This document shows, piece by piece, positions 44,505 to 52,729 of a DNA stretch of 64,000 bases. Position 1 is the stretch's first letter, and every line of letters starts with the position of its first letter. The DNA lies in assembly GCA_020523885.1 (NCBI GenBank), contig JAJAPY010000010.1, positions 38,125 to 102,124 on the forward strand, given 5' to 3'. A program made the translations under genes and the position numbers. This stretch comes from Candidatus Liberimonas magnetica (GTDB lineage: Bacteria; Elusimicrobiota; Endomicrobiia; Endomicrobiales; JAFGIL01). Below the pieces are notes generated by a model, which searched no databases, had not been told where the DNA came from, and saw only the letters and a program-made list of their open reading frames with translations.

Positions 44505-45498
44505 ATCTCAATGCAAGTCCCAGGGCTACTCCTAAAAACCTGCCTAATTCCTTTTTAGAGTTCCCTTGTATCTCTAGATCAGCGATAGGGTTCCATATAA
44601 GTGTCGGAATATCCAATACATCCCCGATAAATTTATCGATATTTTTGGTGTAAGATGCTCCTCCCGTAATCAGAATTTTATCGATATTGAGCACAGCATC
44701 CTTATTTATACAATACTCAATTGTCCTGTAAATGGTTTCCAAAAGATTCGGCATGCTTTTTTGAAGGATACTTCTGATATTCAACCCGATTTCATCCCAT
44801 CTATCAGGTTTCTTTTTAATTATTTCCGCCATTTCGTACGGGATACCATAAGCGTCAGCGATGGCATCTGATATATCTTTTCCTCCAAATTTTACGTTCT
44901 TTATAAAACGTAATTTTCCGTTTTCTATAACTGAAATATTAGTATAGGTATGCCCGATATCCAGCAGAATAACGGATTCCGATACCGCCTCTCCGCCAAA
45001 AACGAGAAAACAATTAGTTAAGGCCAGATTATCTATGTCCATTATATTCAAATCAAGCCCCGCGTCAGAAATTATCTTTGTATTGTCATCTATGATATTC
45101 TTTGGGACAGCCACAAACATTACATCCAGTTTGTTTTTTTCAAGTTGAGGCAGGAGATTGAAGTCATTATACAAAGTATCTAAACTGACAGTTAGAGATT
45201 GCTGCACCTCTATTTGCAATGCTCCCTTTAGTTCTTCTTCTGACAGCAAAGGGAAACTAAAATAACGGACTATTAAATTAGTCCCTCCTATAGAAGAAAT
45301 AATTTGTTTTTTTGAACAACCGGTTTCTTTGCAAATTGATTTCAGCTTATTTACTATAAACTGGTGCCCTTTGTTTTCATTGGGAATGTTTGACTCAGGG
45401 TTAGCAGTAACAGCTGCCGCTACAATGTTGTAAGCGGCATCATTTTGCTCAACACGGCATATTTTAATATTTTTTGTTCCGATATCAAGGCCGATCAA
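44488..45498 (-). CDS. pilM: Actin-like ATPase PilM
   Basis: 336 residues. Actin-fold phosphate-binding motif GLDIGTKNIKICRVE at the N-terminus, phosphate 2 SVILLDIGHTYTNISVIENG, adenosine motif ILITGGASYTKNIDKFIGDVL. Additional PilM sign: KKQIISSIGGTNLIVRYFSFPLLSEEELKGAL. Cytoplasmic; binds the N-terminus of PilN. The family is normal in length and complete. Confidence 0.92.
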   Translation of the reverse strand: MIGLDIGTKNIKICRVEQNDAAYNIVAAAVTANPESNIPNENKGHQFIVNKLKSICKETGCSKKQIISSIGGTNLIVRYFSFPLLSEEELKGALQIEVQQSLTVSLDTLYNDFNLLPQLEKNKLDVMFVAVPKNIIDDNTKIISDAGLDLNIMDIDNLALTNCFLVFGGEAVSESVILLDIGHTYTNISVIENGKLRFIKNVKFGGKDISDAIADAYGIPYEMAEIIKKKPDRWDEIGLNIRSILQKSMPNLLETIYRTIEYCINKDAVLNIDKILITGGASYTKNIDKFIGDVLDIPTLIWNPIADLEIQGNSKKELGRFLGVALGLALRYGKTI

Positions 45499-45500
45499 GA

Positions 45501-46004
45501 CTACGGGCTCCTTTTAGCAGGTTGTTCAACAACATTTATAACTGAAATAATATGTTCAAGGGGTGTATTTGTACTTATCAATACCGTTGAATTGATTACT
45601 TTTATCATATTTGTAGCTGTTCCGGTAGACTGAATATTATAATACCTTTCATTCGGGCCTGACCTTACATTATCTTTATAAATACTTGCTAAATAAGTCT
45701 CGCCTGCAGCGCCAAGGGTTATTGTCCCCCAGGGGACATAGCCGGTTGTCTCTATTGAAGCATAGCCTGCAATGTCTTCAGGGAACTGATCTGGATTTGG
45801 GCTTGTCACTAGATTCGTCAACCATTGTCTCATTCTTTCGAAACCGGCGTCTGCCAAAAAGTAACTTTTTGATATGTTAACTTCCTGCCTGCCTATTATC
45901 TCGTCTTGCGATTTAAAATATAAGACAGCAATTTGAACTATGCCTAAAATCAGTATTAATATTACTGTGGTAAGAAGTATTGAACCATTGTTATATTTTA
46001 TCAT
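45501..46004 (-). CDS. PilX-like minor pilin / assembly protein
   Basis: 167 residues. Short N-terminus and hydrophobic helix (GSILLTTVILILILGIVQIAVLYF) followed by SKSYFLADAGFERMRQWL, the PilX/GspK-like segment found after the helix. The +5 Glu of classical pilins is absent (GSILLT), as in PilX-type proteins. It overlaps the PilW-like gene by 4 bp and ends 2 bp before pilM. Likely a tip-complex component. Confidence 0.75.
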   Translation of the reverse strand: MIKYNNGSILLTTVILILILGIVQIAVLYFKSQDEIIGRQEVNISKSYFLADAGFERMRQWLTNLVTSPNPDQFPEDIAGYASIETTGYVPWGTITLGAAGETYLASIYKDNVRSGPNERYYNIQSTGTATNMIKVINSTVLISTNTPLEHIISVINVVEQPAKRSP

Positions 46005-46615
46005 GGAATCTGAGGTATAACCCTTTTGTTTCTGTACTTAATTACCATGTTTTTTTGGCCTAAGGGGGCTTTTGTAACATAAACTTCTACCGCTTCGTTC
46101 CTGTTATTGACCGTTATGTTTTGAAAATTCAAGTTGGTCACACCGTTTAACATGACTTCGCTTTCATTAGGAACGGTGGTTGCGATATTAGGATAAACAA
46201 CAGGGTTGGCAGGGACCGGCGGATTGAAATTTCCCAGAGAATACCAGCTTTCATGCACAACATCCCCGCCTGAAAGGCTTATTTTATGAAGAACGAATTT
46301 GTTTATATCTTTTCTTAGAGTCTGATATTTGAGATAATCTCCGCTGCCTCCGATTTCACCGGGCCCGTTAGTGTTTTTAATCGTTTCATAAGGAGGGGTA
46401 GTAGCGGTCCTAAGCTGATATTTCAACCTTTTGCCCCAATATCTTATGTCTGCCATATCTTGCGTTTTTTTAAAAGCCTGGCGCATGGAATCAAATCCGG
46501 ATACCACCATTGTAAATAAGGTAAACAGGAACAGAGTCCCGATGATCATTGCAGTTATTAGTTCTATCAGAGTAAAACCTTCTTCCAGTGATAATTTTCT
46601 AAATGTATTATTCAT
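46001..46615 (-). CDS. PilW-like minor pilin
   Basis: 204 residues. Class III prepilin site EEGFTLIELITAMIIG (G before F, Glu at +5) and a long C-terminal domain of the PilW type (DSMRQAFKKTQDMADIRYWGKRLKYQL). It is encoded between PilV-like and PilX-like genes, the usual minor pilin order. Confidence 0.82.
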   Translation of the reverse strand: MNNTFRKLSLEEGFTLIELITAMIIGTLFLFTLFTMVVSGFDSMRQAFKKTQDMADIRYWGKRLKYQLRTATTPPYETIKNTNGPGEIGGSGDYLKYQTLRKDINKFVLHKISLSGGDVVHESWYSLGNFNPPVPANPVVYPNIATTVPNESEVMLNGVTNLNFQNITVNNRNEAVEVYVTKAPLGQKNMVIKYRNKRVIPQIP

Positions 46616-46624
46616 ATAATTATC

Positions 46625-46999
46625 CTATGGAGCTATTATTGTATTCAAAGTTAAAGTTAAAGCCGTAGGCCAAGATACGGTTACAGCTACTGTTTTGTAT
46701 GTCTCGCCGCCGGCAGCTATCGTATTTACAACAACGCTTGTGCCAAATTGTATTCCTGAATCAGGATTTGTAGCAGGATTAGTTACCAAGACCGCTGAGT
46801 TAACGGAGCCGTAAGCCAATGTTTTCATTAGTTCAATTTGTTTTTCAGCCAACTCTAACGCAAACACTCTGTTTTTTGAGCGCATTTCAAAATCTTTTGT
46901 AGATGGCATAGAACTTGTACTCATAAGCACAATTATGGAAAAAATAACCATCGCAATTATCGTTTCTATTAAAGTAAAACCTCCTATTTTTTCATACAT
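46625..46999 (-). CDS. PilV-like minor pilin
   Basis: 124 residues from the ATG at 46999; GGTGG precedes it by 4-5 nt, and the frame runs on to 47050. Prepilin site KIGGFTLIETIIAMVIFSIIVLM, then ELAEKQIELMKTLAYGSVN, the PilV pattern of a helix that continues into a small beta-domain. Expected to prime pilus assembly with the PilW- and PilX-like proteins. Confidence 0.8.
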   Translation of the reverse strand: MYEKIGGFTLIETIIAMVIFSIIVLMSTSSMPSTKDFEMRSKNRVFALELAEKQIELMKTLAYGSVNSAVLVTNPATNPDSGIQFGTSVVVNTIAAGGETYKTVAVTVSWPTALTLTLNTIIAP

Positions 47000-47063
47000 C
47001 ATTCCACCACAATAGTTTTTTTGCCTTAGTATATAGAATCCCCTGCTCATTCTATGTTAATAC

Positions 47064-47486
47064 CTATATGCCGGTTATAGTAGTTACGGGATCAGCAGTT
47101 AAGCTGCCTACATAAGTTACTCTAATGCCAGCTGCCTTGCCCGGAGACTCTGCGTCTGCAATAATTGTAAAAGTAGTTGCCGTAGTAGTAACACTAAAGG
47201 TCCTAAAAAAAGAATTATGCCCTGTATCAACAGAAAAGGTGCCAATAATAGTGTTTCCAGCTGCACCTGACCCTGCCCAGAAGGCGTTACGTTCAGCATA
47301 GAACGCCTTTTCTGCAGCTGCTACTGAATTACACAAGGCCTGGCCTTCTCCTGCATAAGCTTTTCTTTGATAAGATGTAAAATACGGAATAGACATGACT
47401 GCAGCTATCCCTATAATTACCAGCACAACAACCAGCTCGATCATGGAAAAACCATTTGACTTCTTTGAAAAAAACTTTCTTGACAT
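47064..47486 (-). CDS. Type IV pilin paralogue 6 (most diverged)
   Basis: 140 residues. Leader KKSNGF, then FSMIELVVVLVIIGIAAVMSIPYF (Glu at +5), followed by SYQRKAYAGEGQALCNSVAAAEKAFY. Shares the KAY...EG.ALC frame with the five genes upstream but has a different helix and FSMIEL instead of FTLMEL. Contains one Cys after the helix. Probably a structural or minor pilin. Confidence 0.87.
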   Translation of the reverse strand: MSRKFFSKKSNGFSMIELVVVLVIIGIAAVMSIPYFTSYQRKAYAGEGQALCNSVAAAEKAFYAERNAFWAGSGAAGNTIIGTFSVDTGHNSFFRTFSVTTTATTFTIIADAESPGKAAGIRVTYVGSLTADPVTTITGI

Positions 47487-47537
47487 TTCTTTCCCGTATT
47501 TTTAAAGTTTATTGGCACAAATGCTCTTAAAAAACAG

Positions 47538-47954
47538 TTAAGTGCCTGTTATATTTATTACGGCAGGTAGATTAGAGTAACCGTTATAAGTTATAGTAAT
47601 TCCACTTGCACTGCCAACTCCTGTTGTAGTGATTACGAAAGAAGTTGCTATACCACTTCCTCCGGCAGTAACAGTAAAACTTGTAAAATAAGTATTACGC
47701 GAAGTATCTATAGGGATTGTGCCTACACTGCCGCCCCCGCTTAGGATAAAGGTATCATTCTCGCCGCGGTACACAAATTCTGCAGCTGCTACTGTATTGC
47801 ACAGCGCCTGGCCTTCTCCCACATAAGCATTCCTTACATAAGATCTGTAGAACGGGACAGATATGGCTGCCAGTATCCCTACAATTGTCACTACAATAGC
47901 TAACTCAATTAAGGTAAAGCCCCTTGATTTCTTTGTTAAAAATTTTCTTAACAC
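47538..47954 (-). CDS. Type IV pilin paralogue 5
   Basis: 138 residues. Cleavage context KKSRGFTLIELAIVVTIVGILAAISVPFY, then RNAYVGEGQALCNTVAAAEFVY. The C-terminal half is a Gly/Ser/Thr-rich beta-domain ending VINITGT, similar to VTITGI-type endings of the neighbours. It sits in a head-to-tail array with its own ribosome-binding site. Confidence 0.88.
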   Translation of the reverse strand: MLRKFLTKKSRGFTLIELAIVVTIVGILAAISVPFYRSYVRNAYVGEGQALCNTVAAAEFVYRGENDTFILSGGGSVGTIPIDTSRNTYFTSFTVTAGGSGIATSFVITTTGVGSASGITITYNGYSNLPAVINITGT

Positions 47955-47979
47955 TTTTTCTCCCGGACTATTGAAATAT

Positions 47980-48396
47980 TTATGTGTATGCTACATTTAT
48001 TGTGGTAGATGCATTAGTGTAACCTACATAAGTTACTGTAATAGTCTTACCGGCGGCTGTCGCGGCTGTAGTAATTGTGAATGAGGTTGCTGTAATAGCA
48101 ATACCAAATGTTTTAAAATTGGGGTTACGCGAAGCATCTACTGAAATTAAACCTATAGTAGCAGAAGCACTGCCCGCAGCTACAGAGACAAAAGAGCCGT
48201 TTATATTATAGTACGTATTTTCTGCTTGTGCTATTGTATCACATAAAGACGTGGCTTCTGCGACATAAGCTCTTCTTACGTAATCTGTGTAAAACGGAAC
48301 AGAAATGGTTGCAAGTATTCCTATAATTACCAGCACAATGACCAGTTCCATTAGGGTAAACCCTTTTGACTTCCTTGATAAAATTTTCTTTAACAT
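47980..48396 (-). CDS. Type IV pilin paralogue 4
   Basis: 138 residues. Cleavage context RKSKGFTLMELVIVLVIIGILATISVPFY, followed by DYVRRAYVAEATSLCDTIAQAENTYY. The beta-domain differs from the others, while the first 60 residues are almost the same as in paralogues 1-3. Confidence 0.88.
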   Translation of the reverse strand: MLKKILSRKSKGFTLMELVIVLVIIGILATISVPFYTDYVRRAYVAEATSLCDTIAQAENTYYNINGSFVSVAAGSASATIGLISVDASRNPNFKTFGIAITATSFTITTAATAAGKTITVTYVGYTNASTTINVAYT

Positions 48397-48453
48397 ATTT
48401 TAATCTCCTTAGGGCAGTAGTTGGCACAAATGTCATTTTGCTGAAAAATAAAT

Positions 48454-48882
48454 CTACATGCCTGTAATTGTTATTGCCGGAGGTGCAGCTGAGTAGCCGT
48501 CATAAGTTATCGTAATGCCGCTAGCCTTGCCTCCTGCCACTCCGCTTGTGGTAATTCTAAATGAAGTTGCTATATTCCCGGTTGTTCCGGCAACAACACT
48601 AAAACTTTTAAAATAAATATTAGGCGTAGTATCTATAGTAATTGTGCCTAGAGGGCCCGATTCATTACCTGTGACAAAGGTACCCTTTTCATTATAGTAC
48701 GCCTTTTCTGCCTGTGCTATTGAATCACATAAAGCATGCCCTTCCGCTGCATAAGCTTTTTTTACATAAGACGTGTAAAGCGGAACCGATATGGTCGCAA
48801 GTATCCCTACAATTACCATCACAATAACGAGTTCCATCAAGGTAAACCCCTTTGACTTCCTTGTCAAAATCATTCTTAACAT
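48454..48882 (-). CDS. Type IV pilin paralogue 3
   Basis: 142 residues from the ATG at 48882, with GGAGA 6-7 nt upstream; the frame extends to 48939 without a start signal. Cleavage context RKSKGFTLMELVIVMVIVGILATISVPLY; KKAYAAEGHALCDSIAQAEKAYY follows. C-terminus ends AITITGM. Confidence 0.88.
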   Translation of the reverse strand: MLRMILTRKSKGFTLMELVIVMVIVGILATISVPLYTSYVKKAYAAEGHALCDSIAQAEKAYYNEKGTFVTGNESGPLGTITIDTTPNIYFKSFSVVAGTTGNIATSFRITTSGVAGGKASGITITYDGYSAAPPAITITGM

Positions 48883-48947
48883 TTTTTCTCCAATTAAGTT
48901 TAGATAGTAAACCTGTCCTGTTAAAGTACTTCTATGCAAAAAATATT

Positions 48948-49400
48948 TTATATGCCCGTTACAGTTATCGTGGCAGCTGAATTAATGCCACTTGAATAAG
49001 TTATTTGTATGCCGACGGCCTTGCTTCCTGCTTCTGCGTCTGTAATAATTGTGAATGAATCTGCTATACTGCCAGTTGGCCCGGCAGTAATAGTAAAGGC
49101 CCTAAAATATATATTAGGGCTCGTGTCTACAGCAATGTCTCCGGCTCCGGCTGTGCCTATATAGTTCTTTCCAGCGGAACCCGTACCTGCCCAAAAGGTA
49201 TTATATGTCTGATAGTGTATCCTTTCTGCCTGTGCTATTGCATCACAAAGAGCATTGCCTTCTGCTGCATAAGCTTTTTTTACATAAGACGTGTAAAGCG
49301 GAACAGAAATGGTTGCAAGTATTCCTATAATTACCAGCACAATGACCAGCTCCATCAAAGTAAATCCCTGTGACTTCTTTGACAAGATTTTCCCTAACAT
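48948..49400 (-). CDS. Type IV pilin paralogue 2
   Basis: 150 residues from the ATG at 49400 (frame open to 49439). Cleavage context KKSQGFTLMELVIVLVIIGILATISVPLY; KKAYAAEGNALCDAIAQAERIHY. Its C-terminal half is very close to paralogue 1 (FWAGTGSAGKNYIG, GDIAVDTSPN, TITVTGI), so these two form a recent duplicate pair. Confidence 0.9.
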   Translation of the reverse strand: MLGKILSKKSQGFTLMELVIVLVIIGILATISVPLYTSYVKKAYAAEGNALCDAIAQAERIHYQTYNTFWAGTGSAGKNYIGTAGAGDIAVDTSPNIYFRAFTITAGPTGSIADSFTIITDAEAGSKAVGIQITYSSGINSAATITVTGI

Positions 49401-49494
49401 TATTTCTTCAATGAAGTTTATTGAGCCCATGATGAACATTTATTATGCCGTACAGCTGGATTTGCTGGCATGAATACTTTTGTGATAAATAATA

Positions 49495-49947
49495 TTATAT
49501 ACCTGTTACAGTTACTGACGTAGCTCCAGTAGTACCGGCGGAATAAGTTATTTGTATACCGTCTGCCTTGCTTCCTGCTACTGCGTTTGTAACAATTGAA
49601 AATGAGTCAGCTATATTTCCGGTTGGCCCGGCAGTAATGGTAAAGGCTTGAAAATACTGATTAGCAGTCGTATCTACAGCAATGTCTCCGGCTGAGGCTG
49701 CACCTATATAATTCTTTCCAGCGGAACCCGTACCTGCCCAAAAGGTATTGTTTGCCTGATAGTACACCTTTTCTGCCTGTGCTATTGAATCACACAGAGC
49801 ATTGCCTTCTGCTGCATAAGATCTCTTTACATACGATGTGTAAAGCGGAACGGATATAGTAGCAAGTATCCCTATAATTACCAGCACAATGACCAGTTCC
49901 ATCAACGTAAACCCTTTTGACTTTTTTGACAAAAGCTTTCTTAACAT
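49495..49947 (-). CDS. pilA: Type IV pilin paralogue 1 (first of array)
   Basis: 150 residues with GGAGG 6-7 nt before the ATG. Cleavage context KKSKGFTLMELVIVLVIIGILATISVPLY, then KRSYAAEGNALCDSIAQAEKVYY, FWAGTGSAGKNYIGA. As the gene nearest the promoter at 50221-50249 with the strongest ribosome-binding site it is the likely main pilin; the symbol is assigned on that ground only. Confidence 0.88.
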   Translation of the reverse strand: MLRKLLSKKSKGFTLMELVIVLVIIGILATISVPLYTSYVKRSYAAEGNALCDSIAQAEKVYYQANNTFWAGTGSAGKNYIGAASAGDIAVDTTANQYFQAFTITAGPTGNIADSFSIVTNAVAGSKADGIQITYSAGTTGATSVTVTGI

Positions 49948-50105
49948 TTTTTCCTCCGTTTATAATAAATTATTTTTGAACTAATAAACATCAATTTATG
50001 ATTGTGCAACCCTATCTCCGTAGTTTTACAAATGGGTGATCAGGGCCTATTTAATATATATTCGACAAGCTCAAAGCTACGGAGATTAAGCTCTTCAATC
50101 TATAA

Positions 50106-50181
50106 TTAATCTCCCTAATATTTCGACTTTGCTCAACACCCTGAGTGAAATCGAAGGGTCAAGGGGTCAGTGTGTTTTTTA
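50106..50181. repeat. Dispersed repeat, copy B
   Basis: Reverse complement of the two end blocks of 40629-40772, without the 65-nt middle part. It lies in the pilin leader. The two copies bracket the region from response regulator to pilins in opposite orientation. Confidence 0.7.
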
Positions 50182-50220
50182 GCGCCCCTTAAATCAACTC
50201 ACCTCCTATAATTTTCTATA

Positions 50221-50249
50221 ATTTTAATGCATTAACCCGATAATGTCAA
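50221..50249 (-). promoter_or_regulatory. Sigma-70 promoter of the pilin array
   Basis: Minus strand: TTGACA (50244-50249), 17-nt spacer, TAAAAT (50221-50226). The position between pilC and the first pilin allows pilins to be expressed far above the assembly genes. Confidence 0.7.
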
Positions 50250-50339
50250 GAAAAATGCGCCAAGAAGGAAACAAAACCAATGCGACACCGGTCATGCACT
50301 ATACTCTTCGGAACCCCGGGGTAATTCATGCCGTATATA

Positions 50340-51575
50340 TTAACCTTGGGGTCCCATTACTGCCGAAGCCATTTTAAATATAGGCAGATACATTACTATA
50401 ACTACGACTCCGATAATAATTCCTAAAAATACTATTAATACAGGTTCTATTATAGAGCTCAAGGCTGCCACTACTGCATTAACTTCATCAGAATAATATT
50501 CCGATATTTTCATAAACATTTCATCCAGTTTTCCGGATTTTTCCCCGACAGCGGTCATTTTTACTATCATTGGCGGGAAAAAAGGGAATTTAGCCATTTC
50601 AGTAGAAAGGTTGGAACCTTCGATTACTTTGTTTTTAAGTTGTTCTATATGGCCTTTTACATAAACATTATCTGCTACAGCTGAAGATATTTCTAAAGAT
50701 GAAACAATATCATTACCGCTCGTTATTAAAGTAGCTAATGTCTGAAAAAACCGGGCCAGAACGACTTTAGTAACTATTGGCCCCAGGATAGGAGCTTTCA
50801 GTATGAACGTGTCCGCAAGCAACCTGCCTTTATCTGTACGAAGCATAGATTTTACAGCTACAACAAGAGCAATTACGATAATGATAAAAAATGGGAAATA
50901 ATGAATAATGTTATCGCTCACAAATATGGCTATCCTTGTGGGAAGGGGAAGTTTTGCCCCGAAAGATGTAAACATAGTTTTAAAGCGTGGTATCAAGAAT
51001 AATATAATACCGAGCACAACCACTACAAAGAACCCTCCGATAAACAAAGGATAGGAACTTGCAGATTTGACCTTTCGTTTCAACTTAACGGCATTTTCAA
51101 GATAAGCTGACAAATCAAACAACACCTTTCCCAATTGCCCGCTTTTTTCTCCGACGCCAACCAACGCGACAAATACATTTCCGAATACATTGGTATATTT
51201 GGCGAGCGCTCCTGAAAACGTGGCCCCTTCCTTAATATCAGAAGAAACTGTTTGCAGTAATTCCGAGAAGGCTTTATTGTTAGTCATATACACAAGATCC
51301 TCAAGGGATTCCAGAATACTCACGCCCGCATTCAACATTGTTGACATTTGCCTGCAAAAAATCGCGATCTCTTCTTCTTTAACAGATATGTTTTTGATCT
51401 TCTTTTTAGAACTTTTGGTTTGAGGAGATTCATTAGCATTATCCAGCTTTATACTGAATACAATAATCCCCTGGTTACGGAACATCTCAACCAAATCCCG
51501 TTCGGAATCAGCATTGGCTGAGCCTTGAATCGTTTCATTCTTTGAGTTTTTTGCCTTATAAGCATACTTAGGCAT
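50340..51575 (-). CDS. pilC: Inner-membrane platform protein PilC
   Basis: 411 residues. Two T2SSF domains (FCRQMSTMLNAGVSILESLEDL ~ 75 and ARFFQTLATLITSGNDIVSSLEI ~ 275) with the usual GEKSGQLGKVL / GEKSGKLDEMF signatures. Three membrane helices (YPLFIGGFFVVVVLGIILFLI; YFPFFIIIVIALVVAV; EPVLIVFLGIIIGVVVIVMYLPIF). N-terminal YAYKAKNSKNETIQGSANADSERDLVEMF is the cytoplasmic T4P-specific part. It overlaps pilT by 8 bp. It anchors PilB and PilT at the pilus base. Confidence 0.95.
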   Translation of the reverse strand: MPKYAYKAKNSKNETIQGSANADSERDLVEMFRNQGIIVFSIKLDNANESPQTKSSKKKIKNISVKEEEIAIFCRQMSTMLNAGVSILESLEDLVYMTNNKAFSELLQTVSSDIKEGATFSGALAKYTNVFGNVFVALVGVGEKSGQLGKVLFDLSAYLENAVKLKRKVKSASSYPLFIGGFFVVVVLGIILFLIPRFKTMFTSFGAKLPLPTRIAIFVSDNIIHYFPFFIIIVIALVVAVKSMLRTDKGRLLADTFILKAPILGPIVTKVVLARFFQTLATLITSGNDIVSSLEISSAVADNVYVKGHIEQLKNKVIEGSNLSTEMAKFPFFPPMIVKMTAVGEKSGKLDEMFMKISEYYSDEVNAVVAALSSIIEPVLIVFLGIIIGVVVIVMYLPIFKMASAVMGPQG

Positions 51576-52650
51576 TGTAGTTCTCCAGCAATTTTAACAA
51601 CTCGCTTACCCTTTTCGTTTTTCCAAGAGCAACATCCTTTGCAATCTTGTTCTTCCTTACCAATTCACAAAGAGACTGATTCATCGTATGCATGCCGATG
51701 TTTGTGCTGGTCTGTATTTGAGAATATATTTGTTCTGTTTTATTCTCGCGTATAAGGTTTTGTATCGCCGGTGTTACGATCATAACTTCAGTTGCAAGCA
51801 CTCTGCCGGCATAACCTACACTTTGAATCAATGTCTGGTTTATGACACCCCTGAGCGTATAGGCAAGCTGTGCCACTATTTGTGCCTGCTGTGTTGATGG
51901 AAATACATCAATAATTCTCCTGATGGATTCACTGCTATCTCCGGTATGAAGTGTCGCAAAAACGAGATGTCCGGTTTCAGCTATAGTTATGGCTGAAGCG
52001 ATAGTCTCCAGGTCTCTCATTTCTCCGACAATTACAATATCAGGGTCTTCTCTGAGCACATACTTTAGGGCATCTTTGAAATTAGGCGTGTCCCTGCGGA
52101 CCTCCCTCTGATGAATCAGGCTTTTTATGTTCTTATGTACATATTCTATAGGGTCTTCTATGGAAATAATATGGCAGTTTCTTGACCTGTTGATATAATC
52201 AACCATCGATGCCAGGGTAGTTGTCTTGCCGCTGCCTGTAGGGCCGCACACCAGTACCAGCCCGTTAGAATAGTTCAAATAATTTTTTATCGGCCCGACC
52301 GGAAGGCCCAATTCTTCCATTGCAGGTATTTTGAAAGGGAACCTTCTTATAGCAGCAGCTATTGTGCCGCGCTGTTGATAAACATTTATCCTGAAGATGC
52401 CAAGGCTTTCTTCCGTCAATGAAAAATCAATTGTTTTTGTCTTTAAAAATTCATTCTTATCTTCAGGTTTTAAGATACTAAAGATAAGGTTTTCATTTTC
52501 TTCTACTCCTAACGCCGGGAAATCCGAATCTTTAAGACTGCCGTTAATGCGCATATACGGGGGAACTTTTGCGGTAAGATGCAGATCTGACGCATTATTG
52601 TCTACCATATTTCTTAGAATTGCCAAAATATGCGAACGATAATTTTCCAT
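51568..52650 (-). CDS. pilT: PilT-family retraction ATPase (paralogue 2)
   Basis: 360 residues. Walker A GPTGSGKTT (136-144), Asp box HIISIEDPIEYVH, Walker B DPDIVIVGEMRDLET, His box HLVFATLHTGDS. ASDLHLTAKVPPYMRI at the N-terminus is the PilT signature. It sits between pilB and pilC in the main pilus operon, unlike the copy at 15644-16711. It may be PilU-like or the main retraction motor. Confidence 0.93.
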   Translation of the reverse strand: MENYRSHILAILRNMVDNNASDLHLTAKVPPYMRINGSLKDSDFPALGVEENENLIFSILKPEDKNEFLKTKTIDFSLTEESLGIFRINVYQQRGTIAAAIRRFPFKIPAMEELGLPVGPIKNYLNYSNGLVLVCGPTGSGKTTTLASMVDYINRSRNCHIISIEDPIEYVHKNIKSLIHQREVRRDTPNFKDALKYVLREDPDIVIVGEMRDLETIASAITIAETGHLVFATLHTGDSSESIRRIIDVFPSTQQAQIVAQLAYTLRGVINQTLIQSVGYAGRVLATEVMIVTPAIQNLIRENKTEQIYSQIQTSTNIGMHTMNQSLCELVRKNKIAKDVALGKTKRVSELLKLLENYNA

Positions 52651-52729
52651 CTATATAAGCCTCTGTTATGCATGGTGCGATGCTTGTTGTAATTAAAATG
52701 GCGGTTTTTATTAGTGATTATCCGCCGGT

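Larger units (their letters stand above)
49948..50339. other. 392-bp leader region of the pilin array
   Basis: Gene-free stretch. It holds a sigma-70 promoter on the minus strand (50221-50249), a strong Shine-Dalgarno-like GGAGGTGAG on the minus strand (about 50198-50206) followed only by TTG ATT TAA, and the dispersed repeat copy B (50106-50181). The predicted transcript would have a leader of about 270 nt before the first pilin. Confidence 0.65.
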
